Origin: CAYPLH01 sp964411505
GTDB lineage: Bacteria > Bacillota > Clostridia > CAYPLH01 > DUMO01
Assembly: GCA_964411505.1 (NCBI GenBank)
Contig: CAYPLH010000026.1
Span: 1-54,538, forward strand
Direction: 5' to 3'
DNA: 54,538 nucleotides
Made by a program: the position numbers and the translations under genes. Of the stretch, positions 54,485 to 54,538 are shown piece by piece. The notes under the pieces were generated by a model. It made no database searches. It was not told the DNA's origin and saw only the letters and a list, made by a program, of their open reading frames with translations. The first letter of the stretch is position 1. Every line of letters begins with the position of its first letter.

Positions 54485-54538
54485 GCTACAGTTCAGACCC
54501 TACATATTGAGATATAACTTTTGCAATAACGGAAACTA
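54485..54538 (+). mobile_element. Palindromic mobile element, copy C, cut by window end
   Basis: The first 54 bases of another 258-bp-type element (GCTACAGTTCAGACCC, GAGATATAACTTTTGCAATAA), in the same orientation as copy A and nearly identical to the matching end of copy B. The 8 bases before it (TGATGGGT) would be the left target repeat. The remainder lies outside the window. Confidence 0.92.

Overview
The window looks like one end of a contig from a low-GC Gram-positive of the class Clostridia. It is AT-rich, genes have strong GGAGG-type ribosome sites and GTG/TTG starts, and thrS has a T-box leader. A yggS-sepF-yggT-S4-divIVA cell-division cluster and a DacF-type carboxypeptidase fit the same group. 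Nothing allows a genus call. The first 54 bases are nine perfect CCTAAC units, a vertebrate-type telomere repeat that does not belong to such a genome and is probably an assembly artefact or contamination.

Region 1 (about 0.4-32.1 kb) is a large accessory glycan-use locus built largely from duplicated parts. It has three paralogous ~540-residue proteins that look like polysaccharide lyases, two ~950-residue GH123/DUF4091-type proteins, a sulfatase, two further all-helical glycosidase-like proteins and a double amidohydrolase. It also has two nearly identical PHP metallohydrolases (a 1-kb duplication), two Gfo/Idh/MocA oxidoreductases and a URO-D-fold protein. A two-permease plus lipoprotein ABC importer without its ATPase and a membrane-bound AraC-type regulator lie in the middle. 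None of the degradative enzymes shows a signal peptide, so the layout suggests import of oligosaccharides followed by cytoplasmic breakdown. Decayed copies are scattered through it: a URO-D remnant at 398-616, an oxidoreductase start at 23427 and a broken alpha/beta hydrolase at 25524-26113.

Region 2 (32.3-44.4 kb) holds a minus-strand operon for an N-acetylhexosamine kinase, a sugar nucleotidyltransferase and GalE, which could carry hexosamines released by region 1 into UDP-sugars. It continues with an acyl-CoA synthetase-like enzyme, DacF, ComEA, a third Gfo/Idh/MocA oxidoreductase, a two-lobed P-loop protein and a SIS-domain protein. Region 3 (44.4-54.5 kb) is housekeeping: T-box/thrS-thyX, a MerR regulator with a small membrane partner, a methionine gamma-lyase-like PLP enzyme, and the HlyD-like/yggS/sepF/yggT/S4/divIVA cluster.

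The clearest non-coding discovery is a family of small palindromic mobile elements. Two full copies (44500-44757 and 48926-49183) are both 258 bp, lie in opposite orientations and are each flanked by a perfect 8-bp direct repeat. A third begins at 54485 and runs off the window. A related 252-bp element lies at 37638-37889, and shorter relics are at 35717 and 40162. Both arms of each full element carry the same sequence variant, so the arms evolve together.
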